A stretch of 64,000 bases of DNA from Heterostelium multicystogenum. Lineage: Eukaryota; Evosea; Eumycetozoa; Acytosteliales; Acytosteliaceae. Every line of letters starts with the position of its first letter. The first letter of the stretch is position 1. The stretch covers positions 62,001 to 126,000 of the forward strand of contig RCNN01000068.1 in assembly GCA_003667245.1 (NCBI GenBank), given 5' to 3'. The notes beneath the pieces were generated by a model that saw only the letters and a list, made by a program, of their open reading frames with translations, had not been told where the DNA came from and searched no databases. A program made the position numbers and the translations under genes. Of the stretch, positions 45,493-57,500 are shown piece by piece.

Positions 45493-46766
45493 TTAAAGCA
45501 TCGAAAAATAATCAAATATTTGTTATAATCCTTTACAATAAATAGTATGATTTTTCATATTTTTTGGTTAATGTAATAATACAAGGGTGTTGCATTGACG
45601 ATAGGATGGTAATCATTCAATAAAAAGAAATTTAGAGTTTTCTAAAAATCTTTAATTGGTAATACCATAATTAGAATCGACCACATCAATAAATTTTAAA
45701 CTATGAACTTCATTGTTAGATTTTCCTGGAAATTGAATTAATTATTAAAATAAAACATACTCCAAAAATATATTGGAAGAACAATTCTTTATTATTCTAC
45801 TTTTCACAAGGTGATTTCAGTCAAATTCCAGAGGAAATCAGTACTTTTGGATATACTATTATTGTATTGTTTCTAATAATTCACCATATATTTGTTTTCT
45901 TATTATTAGCGAAAAGTATGATGCTTGTAATTCAAAAGAAATATTGGAGTAATCCAGGTTTAGTCTTTGATGGGACAACTCTAGATGATGCAGCATGTGG
46001 TATGCTATCTCTGGATTCTTGTAAAGATGCCTGATCATCACCTGAGTTAGATGCATCATTATTGAACCGAACACGGGAGTGTGGGTATGAGTACAAATGA
46101 TCAAGCAGATCTTTACCTACAAACGATTCAAAATGACCCTAATAGAAATGACAGTAACCATAGTTTCAAATTTGTATCCAAGATACTCATCTTAACGAAA
46201 AGCAGTACCTCAAGATTTTCTAGATTTACCTAAATAGAGAAACTTTCAAAAGTTTTTTATTGTAAACTATAATCACCTATAAATAAGAGAAGGTCATAAA
46301 ACCATGTAGAGATGGAATAATTAGTGAAGTCCATATAAATCAATATAATTTGGTGGTCTTATTCTTTGTCAGTTTGGAGTTTCTTTGCTCTCCTAAATTT
46401 ATCTCTTTGAGGGTGGGACAAGGCTAGTAAGCAATTCTATCTATATAGGAGTCAAACACTATTGGGTCAATATGATTGTAATACTTGAAGGCAGAATAAA
46501 TATTGAAGATTCAAAGTGTATGATTCCCAGAATGGTTAGTGTTTGCCACGACCTCTATTTGTCAAAATCCTTATGATCCCCCTTCAAAAGAATGTTGAGT
46601 TGAGATAATAACACCTCCATATAGATTTCAATATATCATATGTGTTGATAAAATGAAAGAAATTGTTCATCACTGTCACAGCCCATACTCCAATTACTAA
46701 TTAATAATTTCAAATAATTATGAATATTTATTGTTAATAATGATTTGAAGTCATTTTGATGTTAAT
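45493..46766. other. Intergenic region with dispersed repeat copy 3
   Basis: 45634-45769 is a shortened copy of the 170-bp repeat. A minus-strand open stretch at 45859-46104 (HTPVFGSIMMHLTQVMIRH) has no recognisable similarity and no support. The rest is spacer. Confidence 0.45.
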
Positions 46767-48491
46767 CTAATTTGAATAAACAATTGATGAACACCAAATT
46801 CTGTTAAATGGCTCCGAATAGATTGGTTCTGATTGATCATTCTCAATTGAATATTTGAAGTTACCATAATCTTTACCACCAAATGAATAAATATAACTCT
46901 CTGTTGCTGATACTCGATGATAAATTGGAAATACATATCCATCTTTGGGCAGGTATCTGATTGAGTTTGCTTGTTTGTTGAGTCAAGACATTGTATTTGA
47001 TGAAACATTTATCATAGAAAGAATGAATGAAGAAATGACCATTGTTGTCATGACATGCTGTGAATGGTATGCAATGCAATTGATGTTCTGAAATGGTTTT
47101 GTTTGTCAAGTCAAATCTAAATAGAATATTATTATCACGTGGCAATGAATATAATATTCCATTCAAGATCATTGTTGATACTTGTTCACCACCATAATGT
47201 TTTGGTAATTGATGATATCTTTCAAATGTCATTGTTTTGATGTTGAATCGATCAATTCGATGTGTTCGATAACCATTAACCAAATAGATATGATCTTGAC
47301 CATCATAACAAACTGATATGAAATAGTCACGATTAATTCCTTCCATGATACCAATGTGTTCAATTGATTGAATTTGATTGAGATTCGAATCCATTTGTTT
47401 GGATTATGATAACCACCAAATACATAGATATATTCATCAACTCTGATAATGATGGAATGTACCCCAGAATTTATAATCTAATTGTAATTGTTCGATTGAA
47501 TTGTTGTTTGAAACATTGATGAGTGTTGCTCCTTTATTCCGGTGTGTTGTGAAGATATATGTTGATTTGTTTGAATGATGATCTTCATTGTTTGTTGTCT
47601 CTGATTTGATTGATAATTGTATGATTGTTTGATGATTTGATTGTATTGATTCAGAATCGATTGCTTTGGTTGTCAATGAATATGAATGTTGTTTGATATC
47701 ATCGATTGATTTGTCATTGAATGATTGATTGTATTGATTCAATAGATATAGAATCATTGATTGATGATCATTGTCGAATTGATTGATCAGTTGATTGATA
47801 TCATATCGTTGATTGTATCGATCATTGAATATTGTTTGTTTGTTGTTCAAGATGAATGATGACAGAGATGAACATGATTCTATTGATGATATCAATGTTG
47901 TTGTCATGTATTGTGAAGTGCTATCAATGTCTGTTGTGTTGTCATCTTGATTATCATCTGTTGTATTATCATTATTATCACTGTTGTTGTTGTTGTTGTT
48001 GCTGCTGCTGTTGTTGTTATTCAAATGATTATTGATATTTGATAATATTGATGAGATGTTTCAATTGATTGATGTTGTTCTCCGATTCGATCAGTCAATG
48101 ATTGTTTGTTCTCTTTCATTGTATTCTTTAATCTTTGTTCTTCAATGATGAGATATTGATTGATATTGTTCAAAGTGTTGTGATATCTCATCCTCTGTTG
48201 TTGTGATCTTATTGATTTCTGATACTGATGACTTTAATGAACTCCACAATGATCTGAGAGTATCTTTGATATCAAAGTGCTTTTCTTTGGTCTCTGTTTG
48301 ATTTTGATCAGTGTTATCTGACTCCAAGAGTGCATTATTCAAATGTAGTCTGATATCATCGATATGATTAATGTATTGATTAACAAGAAATCATTTTCTT
48401 GATATGAATGATGATACATTTTGTGGCACATCAATACATTACATTTGTCACATATCGATTCATATGCTTTATTATGTAGAGTACACTTCAT
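46767..48491 (-). pseudogene. BBP gene 10, many indels
   Basis: Partner of gene 6 in the second duplicated block, sharing its promoter element and MKCTLHNKAYESI start at 48491. Frame is broken near 48425, 48390, 48160, 48085, 48040, 47640, 47450, 47370 and 46945, and the end reads IVYSN instead of IVYSK. The propeller is still readable: THRNKGA, GINRDYF, VNGYRTH, HYGGEQV, LPRDNNI, HSFYDK. Probably a true pseudogene given the lesion count. Confidence 0.7.
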
Positions 48492-48797
48492 CTCTTATAA
48501 TTAATAAATATATAAAATATATAAATAGAATGATAATGTAGATATCTATAAAAATATATTATATATCTGATTGTGATAAGAAGAGTTGGTGGTGATGATA
48601 ATTTTGACTTTGTGTAATGATTGATTTAAAAAAAACAGAACTTAAAAATTTGATTTTTAAACAAAAACCAAAATTACAATTAAATTTGTTAAAAAAATTT
48701 TTTTAGATTTCTTTTTAAAAAAGCAGCAATAAATTTGTAAAGAAACAAAGATGACAAAGTTGGGAGATATTGGGATATAAATACCTTAAATTGTCCA

Positions 48798-50063
48798 ATG
48801 GATAAAATCTTTGACATTCTTGTCAAAATTATTGATATGGTAAATGCAGAGTTGGTGTTTGAAGATAAGTATATGCCAGTACCAAGTTATCTTGTTGACC
48901 TCAGAATGAAGAAGCTCTCCAAGATTCCTAGCTTCAGAAATTATTCTCAGTCACATGTCAAAATGAATCCAAGAAACATGGTCTCATAGTACGGTTCCTC
49001 TTTTGGTACCGTAAAGATAAGGAGTAAAACCATTTTCCGAGACTTCTCTATTATCCTTTGGTGTAACATAGTTTGTATCTCTTCCAAAACGAGGTGACAA
49101 CGAAGTTGATCGTTGCTTTGAGGAAAATAGTGATAGGTTTCTTGGAAGCTAATAAATGTACACAAAACAAAGTAATCAATCAAAATACATCCAAATAATT
49201 ATGAATATTTATTGTGGCCAATGATTTGCTGTCATTTTGATTTTAATCTATAATTAAGGTTACATCATAAGCAAGTAATGAAAGAATGGAACAGGAACAC
49301 CAAAAATAAACATCTAATTGCAAAGGTAGATCGTTAGATCAAGAAACTTAATAATCTTTGAAGATCACCCAAGAGTACAGTCCACTCGATGAAGATGAAC
49401 AAAAAAACTACCAAAAAATATGATCAGAAGACAGTATATGACCTTTAACACTAACTGTGTTGAAGTAAAGATAGATATCCTGCAAAAGCTTAAAGAGGTG
49501 TATCAACTATATCAAGAAGATGCAATCGTACCATACTCAAACCTTGCTGAAACATTCAAAGAAATTTTACATGATATCACAAAAGAGATCCCAGAATGGT
49601 TATGATCTGGAGTCACCAGGTATAATAGCCAAACACCTGCACAAACACACAAAAGTTGACACAAACTGATGCAAGACAATCAACGTGGATTCAAGATTTC
49701 CAAGAGTTTATCTAAGCTTGACAACGGATACAATCGACTTGGCAGCCATTCTATCGCATCGATTTCATTATTCTTGATCGCATAGTCATATACTTTCACT
49801 GTACATCCCTCCGTTCGTTTTCAGAATCTATTTGATTTCATATTCCTCCCCATAGCTGTCTTTGATAAAATTCATTCAAATGATATAAAAGTAAAAAATT
49901 CAAAATTGTTGTTTTCCCCCCATCTCTACTTTTTTGCTTTTTGTTTTAATTTTGATCAAGATTTATTTGCTTCTGTTTGATGTTCTATTGTTTATTGTTA
50001 ATGTTAGCAATTTAATGAGATAGAAAACTAATTATAATAATCAGAATAATAGTAATTAGAATA
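48798..50063. pseudogene. Relic module between BBP genes 10 and 11
   Basis: Order A (48886-49127), B (49131-49622), C (49623-49819), D (49819-49920), E (49922-50063, gene 11 promoter). The same pieces occur at 31156-32336 rearranged. A short plus-strand start (MDKIFDILVKIIDMVNAEL) at 48798 runs into A and stops at 48989. B on the plus strand carries ILQKLKEVYQLYQEDA and FKEILHDITKEIPEWL. C on the minus strand is the ankyrin-like end EGCTVKVYDYAIKNNEIDA. None is intact. Confidence 0.6.
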
Positions 50064-51789
50064 ATGCAAGAAAACTCAAACTATAACCATGTTTGTCAAG
50101 AACATAATAAGACTCTTAAATATATTTGCTATCAATGTAATCGATTGATGTGTAGTGTATGTTTTTATGATCACTTCAAACGTCACACTGATCATTCAAC
50201 ACAATGTGAACATATCAATGAGATAACACAATCTTTGAATCACAATACAATCTATAACATCGATAGTATCAATATCAATCAACAAGAGAACAATAATAAT
50301 AATAGTAATGACAATTATAAAGATAGTTCATTCATCAAGAGAAGATTAGAGAGTATTTGGAAAACATTGAAAGCATTATCATCTGAATACATCAGTTTAA
50401 CAGCAACTGAGAATGAAATCAGAGAGCAATTCAAACAGATCTATAAGTATATCATGGAACAAGAACGTCTATTGACAAGAGATATCACCAATCACAAACA
50501 ATCAATCGAACAAATCATATCAAACAACATCGATCATCTCAAACAAATCGATAATATAGTGAATATCATCGATCACAATCAACTTGAAACCAATGATAAT
50601 CATGATGATGATATATCATCAACTGTAACTGATACCACCTCACAATACATGACAACAACATTGATATCATCAATAGAATCATGTTCATCACTGTCATCAT
50701 TCATCTTGAACAACAAACAAACAATATTCAATGATCGATACAATAACCATTATGATATCAATCAACTGATCAATCAATTCGACAATGATCATCAATCAAT
50801 GATTCTATATCTATTGAATCAATACAATCAATCATTCAATGACAAATCAATCGATGATATCAAACAACATTCATATTCATTGACAACCAAAGCATTCGAT
50901 TCTGAATCAATACAATCAATCATCAAACAATCAATACAATTATCAATCAAATCAGAGACAACAAACAATGAAGATCATCATTCAAACAAATCAACATATA
51001 TCTTCACAACACACTGGAATAATGGAGCAACACTCATCAATCTTTCAAACAACAATTCAATCGAACAATTACAATTAGATTATGATTTCAATTATACATT
51101 ACAATCAATTATCAGAGTTGATGAATATATCTATGTATTTGTGGTTTATATAATCAAAACAAATGGATTCGAATCTCAATCAAATCTCAATCAATTGAAC
51201 ACATTGGTGATATGGAAGGAATTAATCGTGACTATTACATATCAGTTTGTTATGATGGTCAAGATCATATCTATTTGGTTAATGGTAAAAGCACTCATCG
51301 AATTGATCGATTCAACATCAAAACAATGACATTTGAAAGATATCATCAATTACCACAACATTATGGTCGACAAGTATCAACAATGATCTTGAATGGAATA
51401 TTATATTCATTGTCACTTAGTAAGAATATTCTATTTAGATTTGACTTGACAAACAAAACCATTTCAGAACATCAATTAGATTGCATACCATTCTCAGCAT
51501 GTCATGACAACAATGGTCATTTCTTCATTCAAGAAAAGATAAATGTTTCATCAAATACAATGTCTTGACTCATCAAACCACCAAACTCAATCAGATACCT
51601 GCCAAAGATGGATTTGTATTTCCAATTTATCATCGAGTATCAGCAACAGAGAGTTATATTTATTCATTTAGTGGTAAAGACGATGGTAACTTCAAATATT
51701 CAATTGAGAATGATCAATCAGAACCAATCTATTTGGATGATCAATTTAACAGATTTTGGTGTCCCTCAATTGTTTATCAAAATAGATAG
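50064..51789 (+). pseudogene. BBP gene 11, frameshifts in the propeller
   Basis: Start MQENSNYNHVCQEHNKTLK and the first half are intact and nearly identical to gene 7. The frame fails near 51140 (GTATTTGTGG for GTATTTGGTGG), near 51170, near 51535 where HSI/HSK-type residues are disrupted, and at the end (TTTATCAAAATAG, one T lost). Loops include THWNNGA, VNGKSTH, HYGRQVS and SLSLSKN. The 3' flank matches gene 9. It marks the right edge of the second tandem unit. Confidence 0.75.
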
Positions 51790-52147
51790 AAATCAAATAA
51801 CATCAATCGGAATATGGTAATTAAAAGATCAAATATTTTTTATAATCCTTTACAATAAATTGTATGATTTTTCATATTTTTTGGTTCATATAATAATATT
51901 AACGAATCATGATTTTTATTTTTCATTATTTCATTATTAATTATATCATTATCAATAAACATACTTTGTCAAACTCTAACTATCTATGTTCTTTATTTTT
52001 TTTTTTCTTCCACAATGATGGCTCAATATATCTGATTGATCATGTTTAAAAATTTTACATAAACATACAAGTGAAAATTTATGGCGGGATGCATTACATT
52101 TATAGATGACTTCGTATTAGATAAATTAAGATATTAAATATATATAT
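51790..52147. other. Spacer
   Basis: AT-rich spacer; the first 110 bp are the 3' flank shared with gene 9. Beyond that I see no repeat of the cluster, so the BBP array ends here. Confidence 0.5.
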
Positions 52148-52957
52148 ATGATCGCTGTTATATTGCCTGTATATATAAATGCTAACAATGACAATAAGAA
52201 TCAGTTGTTAGCGTATTTCAAGGAAGCTGTCGATAGTATCATTGCACAGACTTTTAAGGATTGGTCTTTGATTATTGTAGATGATGGCTCAAACTGTGAC
52301 CAACTCAATGCAATGCTAGCGAGCTATTGTAAAGATGAAAGCAGAATAATAGTATTGAAGAATGATGTCAACCATGGTGTCGTTTATTCATTGAATAGAG
52401 CTATCGATGAACTACCTAAACACTGCCAATACGTTGCTAGAATGGATGCAGACGACATCTCACATCCCGAAAGACTAGAAAGACAACTAAACTATTTGAA
52501 CTCCCATAGAGATGTCAATATTTTGGGTACAAACGTACTGTTGTTCTCTGGCGATGATAGGAACAATGCAAAGTTGATAGAGCATCCTACTGGCCAGAAA
52601 ATGGTAACTTGGTCTATGTTTTTCAATTGTTGCTTGGTGCATCCTTCTGTAATGTTCAGGAGGGATAGTGTGTTTGGTAGATACCGCTACGGCAATGAAT
52701 ACAGGCATTGCGAAGACTATGCACTTTGGTTGGAGATGATAGGCAATAGTGATACTGCATTTGATAATCTCTCTGGGCAACCTCTGCTACACCTTAGAAA
52801 GCACCCTGTATCTATTTCCAAGATACACTCCCAAATACAAAGAGATAGTGCATCCAAGGCATCACTAGGTTGCCTTACCAAGTTGGCAAACTCCTACCAA
52901 ACTGACAGTCGATACTTCAGTTTTAAATCAAAGCAACATTCAGTCACTTCAATTTAA
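52148..52957 (+). CDS. Family 2-type glycosyltransferase domain, probably the N-terminal half of a larger gene
   Basis: A GT-A fold transferase: ILPVYI at the start, a nucleotide-binding IIVDDGS at 43-48, a DxD-type metal site RMDADDIS at 99-105, and a later ED acidic pair (CEDYALWLEM). GT2 enzymes move a sugar from a nucleotide sugar to an acceptor; the acceptor cannot be read here. The frame stops at 52957, but the other frames continue in coding style (SDIQSPETIRQCYKLLIF, then VILIEPLKHNNSID) into the next ORF. The 190-bp gap therefore probably contains about three small indels in one gene of roughly 710 residues (52148-54279). Confidence 0.75.
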   Translation: MIAVILPVYINANNDNKNQLLAYFKEAVDSIIAQTFKDWSLIIVDDGSNCDQLNAMLASYCKDESRIIVLKNDVNHGVVYSLNRAIDELPKHCQYVARMDADDISHPERLERQLNYLNSHRDVNILGTNVLLFSGDDRNNAKLIEHPTGQKMVTWSMFFNCCLVHPSVMFRRDSVFGRYRYGNEYRHCEDYALWLEMIGNSDTAFDNLSGQPLLHLRKHPVSISKIHSQIQRDSASKASLGCLTKLANSYQTDSRYFSFKSKQHSVTSI

Positions 52958-53148
52958 ATCGGATATTCAATCACCGGAAACCATTAGACAATGTTATAAG
53001 CTTTTAATCTTCATCGAAGATATCACCCTTCAGTTATTGTAATATTGATTGAACCTCTGAAGCATAACAACTCAATTGACTAACCAAGTTCACTCTACAT
53101 AGCTCAAATGCAAACAATGATATTATTAAGGATGCAACCAATGGTAGA

Positions 53149-54279
53149 ATGGGTGAGCTGATAGCACTGTTACTTTCTAAATATCCATCAAGTCCAATAA
53201 GATCAGAACTGTGGTCACAGTGGTTAAGTAGATCTCCAACCTCTCACATAGCTTCACTACTCTCATTGATGGGCAATGACAATAGCACAAATAATAATGT
53301 ATTATCAACATTAATGCCAAGCAATATTAATATTAATAGCAATAGAAGTAATAAGGAAGAAGGAATACAGATAATATGCTTTTCCAAAGACAGAGCATTC
53401 CAACTATCAGAATATCTTCGTACTCTATTCAAATACAATACAGACTTCGCACAGGAGAATGAAAAGTTCCCAACTAAATACTATGTATTATATACTTATT
53501 CAAAAGAGTCATTTGGTGACAGCTATAATAAGGTCATTCAGCAATATCCACAAGTAGAATTCATTAAAGAGACCGACTTTACAGGACAGTTTAGAGAGCT
53601 TTTGGATAAAAAGCTAATTTACAAATATACAGTATTCGGTGTAGACGATATCTTGTACTATCGAAAGTTCAGTTTCAAACAATGCTGCTCAAGACTTGCT
53701 ATGTACCCAGATGCCATTGGTTACTTCCTCAAGATGTCTCCTCAAATTACCTATTGTCACACGGCCAACGAACAAATGACAATACCTCCACTTGTTTACC
53801 ACAAAGATAATAGCAGCGTCGACGAGAATACTTATATCGTTTGGAATAGACTAGAGAATGGTTTGGCAAAGAGAGATTGGAACTATGCATGGGATATGTG
53901 CTCCACTGTCTATCTAAGCACTACGGTACAGCATATTGTCAATTCGATGGTGAAGTACCTTGGATTAAAGAGCGGTGCTCTAGGTCATCCAAACAGACTA
54001 GAGGCCAACGGCAACCGTGTAATTATACAAAAGCAATATGAGAAATGGCCACTTTGTTTAGGCGAGATCGACCCTGTCATGTCAGTGGTAACAATCAACC
54101 GTGTTCAAGACATTTATACCAACCCTATTTATCAGTCACCCGAAACACTCACTCTTGACGAACTTGACCAGCTCTACAATGGTTCTGCTCCACCCCAATC
54201 TTTCGACGACGAACAATACCACCAAAATCGACACCAATATAACAGTTGTCACATTGGCAATATTTATCTTAAAAGTTAA
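53149..54279 (+). CDS. Glycosyltransferase-like domain, probably the C-terminal half of the same gene
   Basis: Open for 376 codons. After an Asn-rich insert it reads IQIICFSKDRAFQLSEYLRT, KYYVLYTYS, and a FGVDDILYY segment that looks like the DxD metal site of a second GT-A fold. The frame extends upstream of the first ATG (SSNANNDIIKDATNGR), so the ATG at 53149 is probably internal. I infer a second transferase domain fused to the GT2 domain; the specific family is not recognised. Confidence 0.6.
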   Translation: MGELIALLLSKYPSSPIRSELWSQWLSRSPTSHIASLLSLMGNDNSTNNNVLSTLMPSNININSNRSNKEEGIQIICFSKDRAFQLSEYLRTLFKYNTDFAQENEKFPTKYYVLYTYSKESFGDSYNKVIQQYPQVEFIKETDFTGQFRELLDKKLIYKYTVFGVDDILYYRKFSFKQCCSRLAMYPDAIGYFLKMSPQITYCHTANEQMTIPPLVYHKDNSSVDENTYIVWNRLENGLAKRDWNYAWDMCSTVYLSTTVQHIVNSMVKYLGLKSGALGHPNRLEANGNRVIIQKQYEKWPLCLGEIDPVMSVVTINRVQDIYTNPIYQSPETLTLDELDQLYNGSAPPQSFDDEQYHQNRHQYNSCHIGNIYLKS

Positions 54280-54518
54280 ATAACATTATACCCAATCCAC
54301 CAACCTGAATAAATTTAAATTTATTTTAAGACCATTCGTTGAAAATAGGGTTTGACAAAAATAATTCATCAAATCGGTTTTTTGGGGCAAACGGAGGATC
54401 GAATCGACATTTTAATTAATTCAATTTTTTGATCAAAAAATAGATAGTTAAGCTCGAGCTTAACCCAAAACCAAAAATAATTACAAACATTTGATTATTG
54501 TTAATTTTAGAACAAAGA
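54280..54518. other. Short intergenic region
   Basis: AT-rich spacer that should hold the promoter of the gene at 54519. It contains a short inverted pair GCTCGAGC near 54451. Confidence 0.4.
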
Positions 54519-57500
54519 ATGAATTTAAAATTCTATTTATTTGTAATCCTATATATTATTTATTCAAGTGTTGTTACTTCCACTGAATGTGGTGTAAATG
54601 CTCCTGGTTTGGGATTGATTGAATTTGGAGATTATAATGGCTACCAATATTGGTATGTTGAACTTTTCTACACCGACCCAAGTGATAGCCTGATCGACTT
54701 GGGTGGTATTGGTAGAACTTCTGGTGCTGTAGCCGAAAAGATATTTTCAGTAAATTCCAAATCCAATATTCGCCTTCGTTTCTATGTCAACGATATCTAC
54801 GATGTATACTTTACATACAAAGATTTTAGTGGTGCTCTTTGCAATCATACCTATGTATCCGACAATGCCACTTTATCCATTCCAGCCTTGGACGTCATCC
54901 AGCCAAAGTGCATGTTCTCCAACGCCACGCTCAGCCCTCTCAACAACAATATTATCAATGCAACATTGTTCAAGGTTGAATATTACATGATTCCAACAGT
55001 TGACTTCGAAGGTATCTTTACATCTGCACCTTTCCAATACAGAGCTGCTTTTCCTGGTGAATATATCCTCTACTATGGAAAATTGGTTATACCATTCAAA
55101 CTCAAACCTACCAACACACTATTCCCCATCTATCAAATATCTTCACCACTTATTGGAGAGAACACCACTGTTTCAATTCTTAACTACAAAGAATTCACCT
55201 CAGTCGTATTTCAAGATAAAAACAGAGTTGTAGTTGCACCTTTATCTACCAACGTATATCCAATGAAAAATGCACAAACCTACTATTGGATTTTACAATC
55301 TGAAGAATGTGGTGAACAGGTTATTCCATTCTCATCAAATATGGTTCCAACTCTTTTAAGCAATATACACTCACACAATTGTACTTCGATCAACGTTTCC
55401 TTTAACTTTTTGAACAATGTCACTGGTGCAGACTATACTCTCCAATTTGATAATGGTGAGACATACACTCCTGGACAAATTATTTCAGTATCACCTGGAT
55501 CTTTTCGTCTTAGCTATAAAGGACAATTCACATCTGCATTCTACGGTTACTATATCGAGTACCCACAAGCAATCGTTGACTACTCAATTGACTCATACCC
55601 AACTTGTAACTCGAATGGTTCCATGACATTCCCTGCCTATGCCGTAAATAATACAGTGGTAAATGGTCAGCTATTAACTTCAAATTCCCTAGTAATGGAG
55701 TATGGTACAAAATACGAAATTGTTGAAAGCTGTGGAAATTCTCATTTCGCTTACTATGTCAATGCTCCAGCATACTCTTATGAAGCATCATCCCAAGATT
55801 GTCTTGGTGTTTATTCATTTATTATTTCAAATTACCAAATATTCTCTGAAGTAATACTACAAGATTATAATTATAACATCAACTATACTATGAATAGTGA
55901 TGGTTTTATAAACAATGTAGTTGCATCTCAATCTCTAAAGTTCATTTTTAGAGAAAACAATTGTCAAAGATATAGCGAAATTCGAATTGATACACCCTAT
56001 AACGCAGCCAACCTGTCAACCCTTCAGATATACCAAGAAATTACAAGTAATCCAACCTCCTGTAGTGATTTGGTTTCAGTAACTTTCAGTATTTTCAACT
56101 TTGATGTACCAATTACAAACTATACTGCTCACAATCTTTCATTGGGACAGGACAATGTACCAATATCATTTTTATACGGTACTTGTACTACTATAGTAAC
56201 ATTTGCGAAAGTAGAAAGTATGTATTCTCCATTTAACTTTAAAATCTATATAACTAATTGATTTCATTGTAGATGTCTTCAGTCAAACAACCTATAGCTT
56301 GGTAACTCCCGCTGTTTGCAAATCTTCTTTGGCAACAATTAAATTGGAATCTCCTGATATGGACCATTTGGACGCAATCACAATTGATGGTGTCTATGTT
56401 CCTATCAATGCAAAGGACTCAACATACCAAATTCCAACTGGAAAACATACTATTCATCTATATTATGAAAATAACCCAGCATCATGTGAAGCAATAGTCG
56501 AAGTCAATATTCCATATTCCAAAGAAATTCAATTTTTACCCATAGTTAACAACCAAAACTCAACTAAATGTGAAACTCCAACAGGATCAATCCAATTCTT
56601 ATTCCCTGAGAATTTTTCATCACTTATGATAAATGGCTCTGCAGCAAACTCAGGAATATTTAGAAATCTCCCTTCAGCTCAGTACACAATTGATTACATT
56701 CATAATATATGTGGAGTCGGTAAATTAATTGTTCCAATTCTCACAGATGGTAGTGTTAATGCCAAACCGATTTTTCAACCAACCTGCAATGCTGTAAATA
56801 AGGGTGATGGCATTTATCAACTCTTAGTCTCAGACACAAATGGAAGAGAACTCAATAACTTCTCATTGAGTACAGAATCATACATCAATAGTATGGGACT
56901 TCTTATTAGTCAACCCTATGGAAAAACTTCATATGAAATCAAGAAAGATAATTGTAGATGGGACTTCAATGGCAATTTCGTTCAACAGAAACTTAGTGAG
57001 TATTTGATATATTGGTTGATTCAACAGCAACTATCTTATATTAACCGAATATTTAATTTAGGCTATACTTATTCCAATATTGATCCACCTTATTACCTTC
57101 CAGGATCTTATGATATAGATATTAATCCACATGTTAGAATTAGCCTTGTAACGAATCAAATTGGTGCTATTTATATTTATCCAAAACATATTGGAAATGG
57201 ACTCTATCCATACAGGTCATTACCTCTGACTGTTAGTTATAACGATTATTGCTCTACTGCCATTCCTTCACCTGATTATGAACTACCTAACATCGACATC
57301 TCAATCATCAAGGAATGTGGATCATATGACTCGACCGTGAAATTTGGACAGAGTGTTTTTGATTCTTTCAACATTATTTTCACCACCGGTGATGTCAAAC
57401 TCGACAAAAACAATGAAGCTCGAATCTCAAACTCCATATACTTAACTTTGATCTCAAAGAAGACTGGTGCCATTTTCCAGAGAAGCTTCTCAAATAGCTT

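Noticed and set aside
45859..46104. Minus-strand 81-codon ORF
   Set aside because: No recognisable motif, no start context and no conserved copy; treated as chance.
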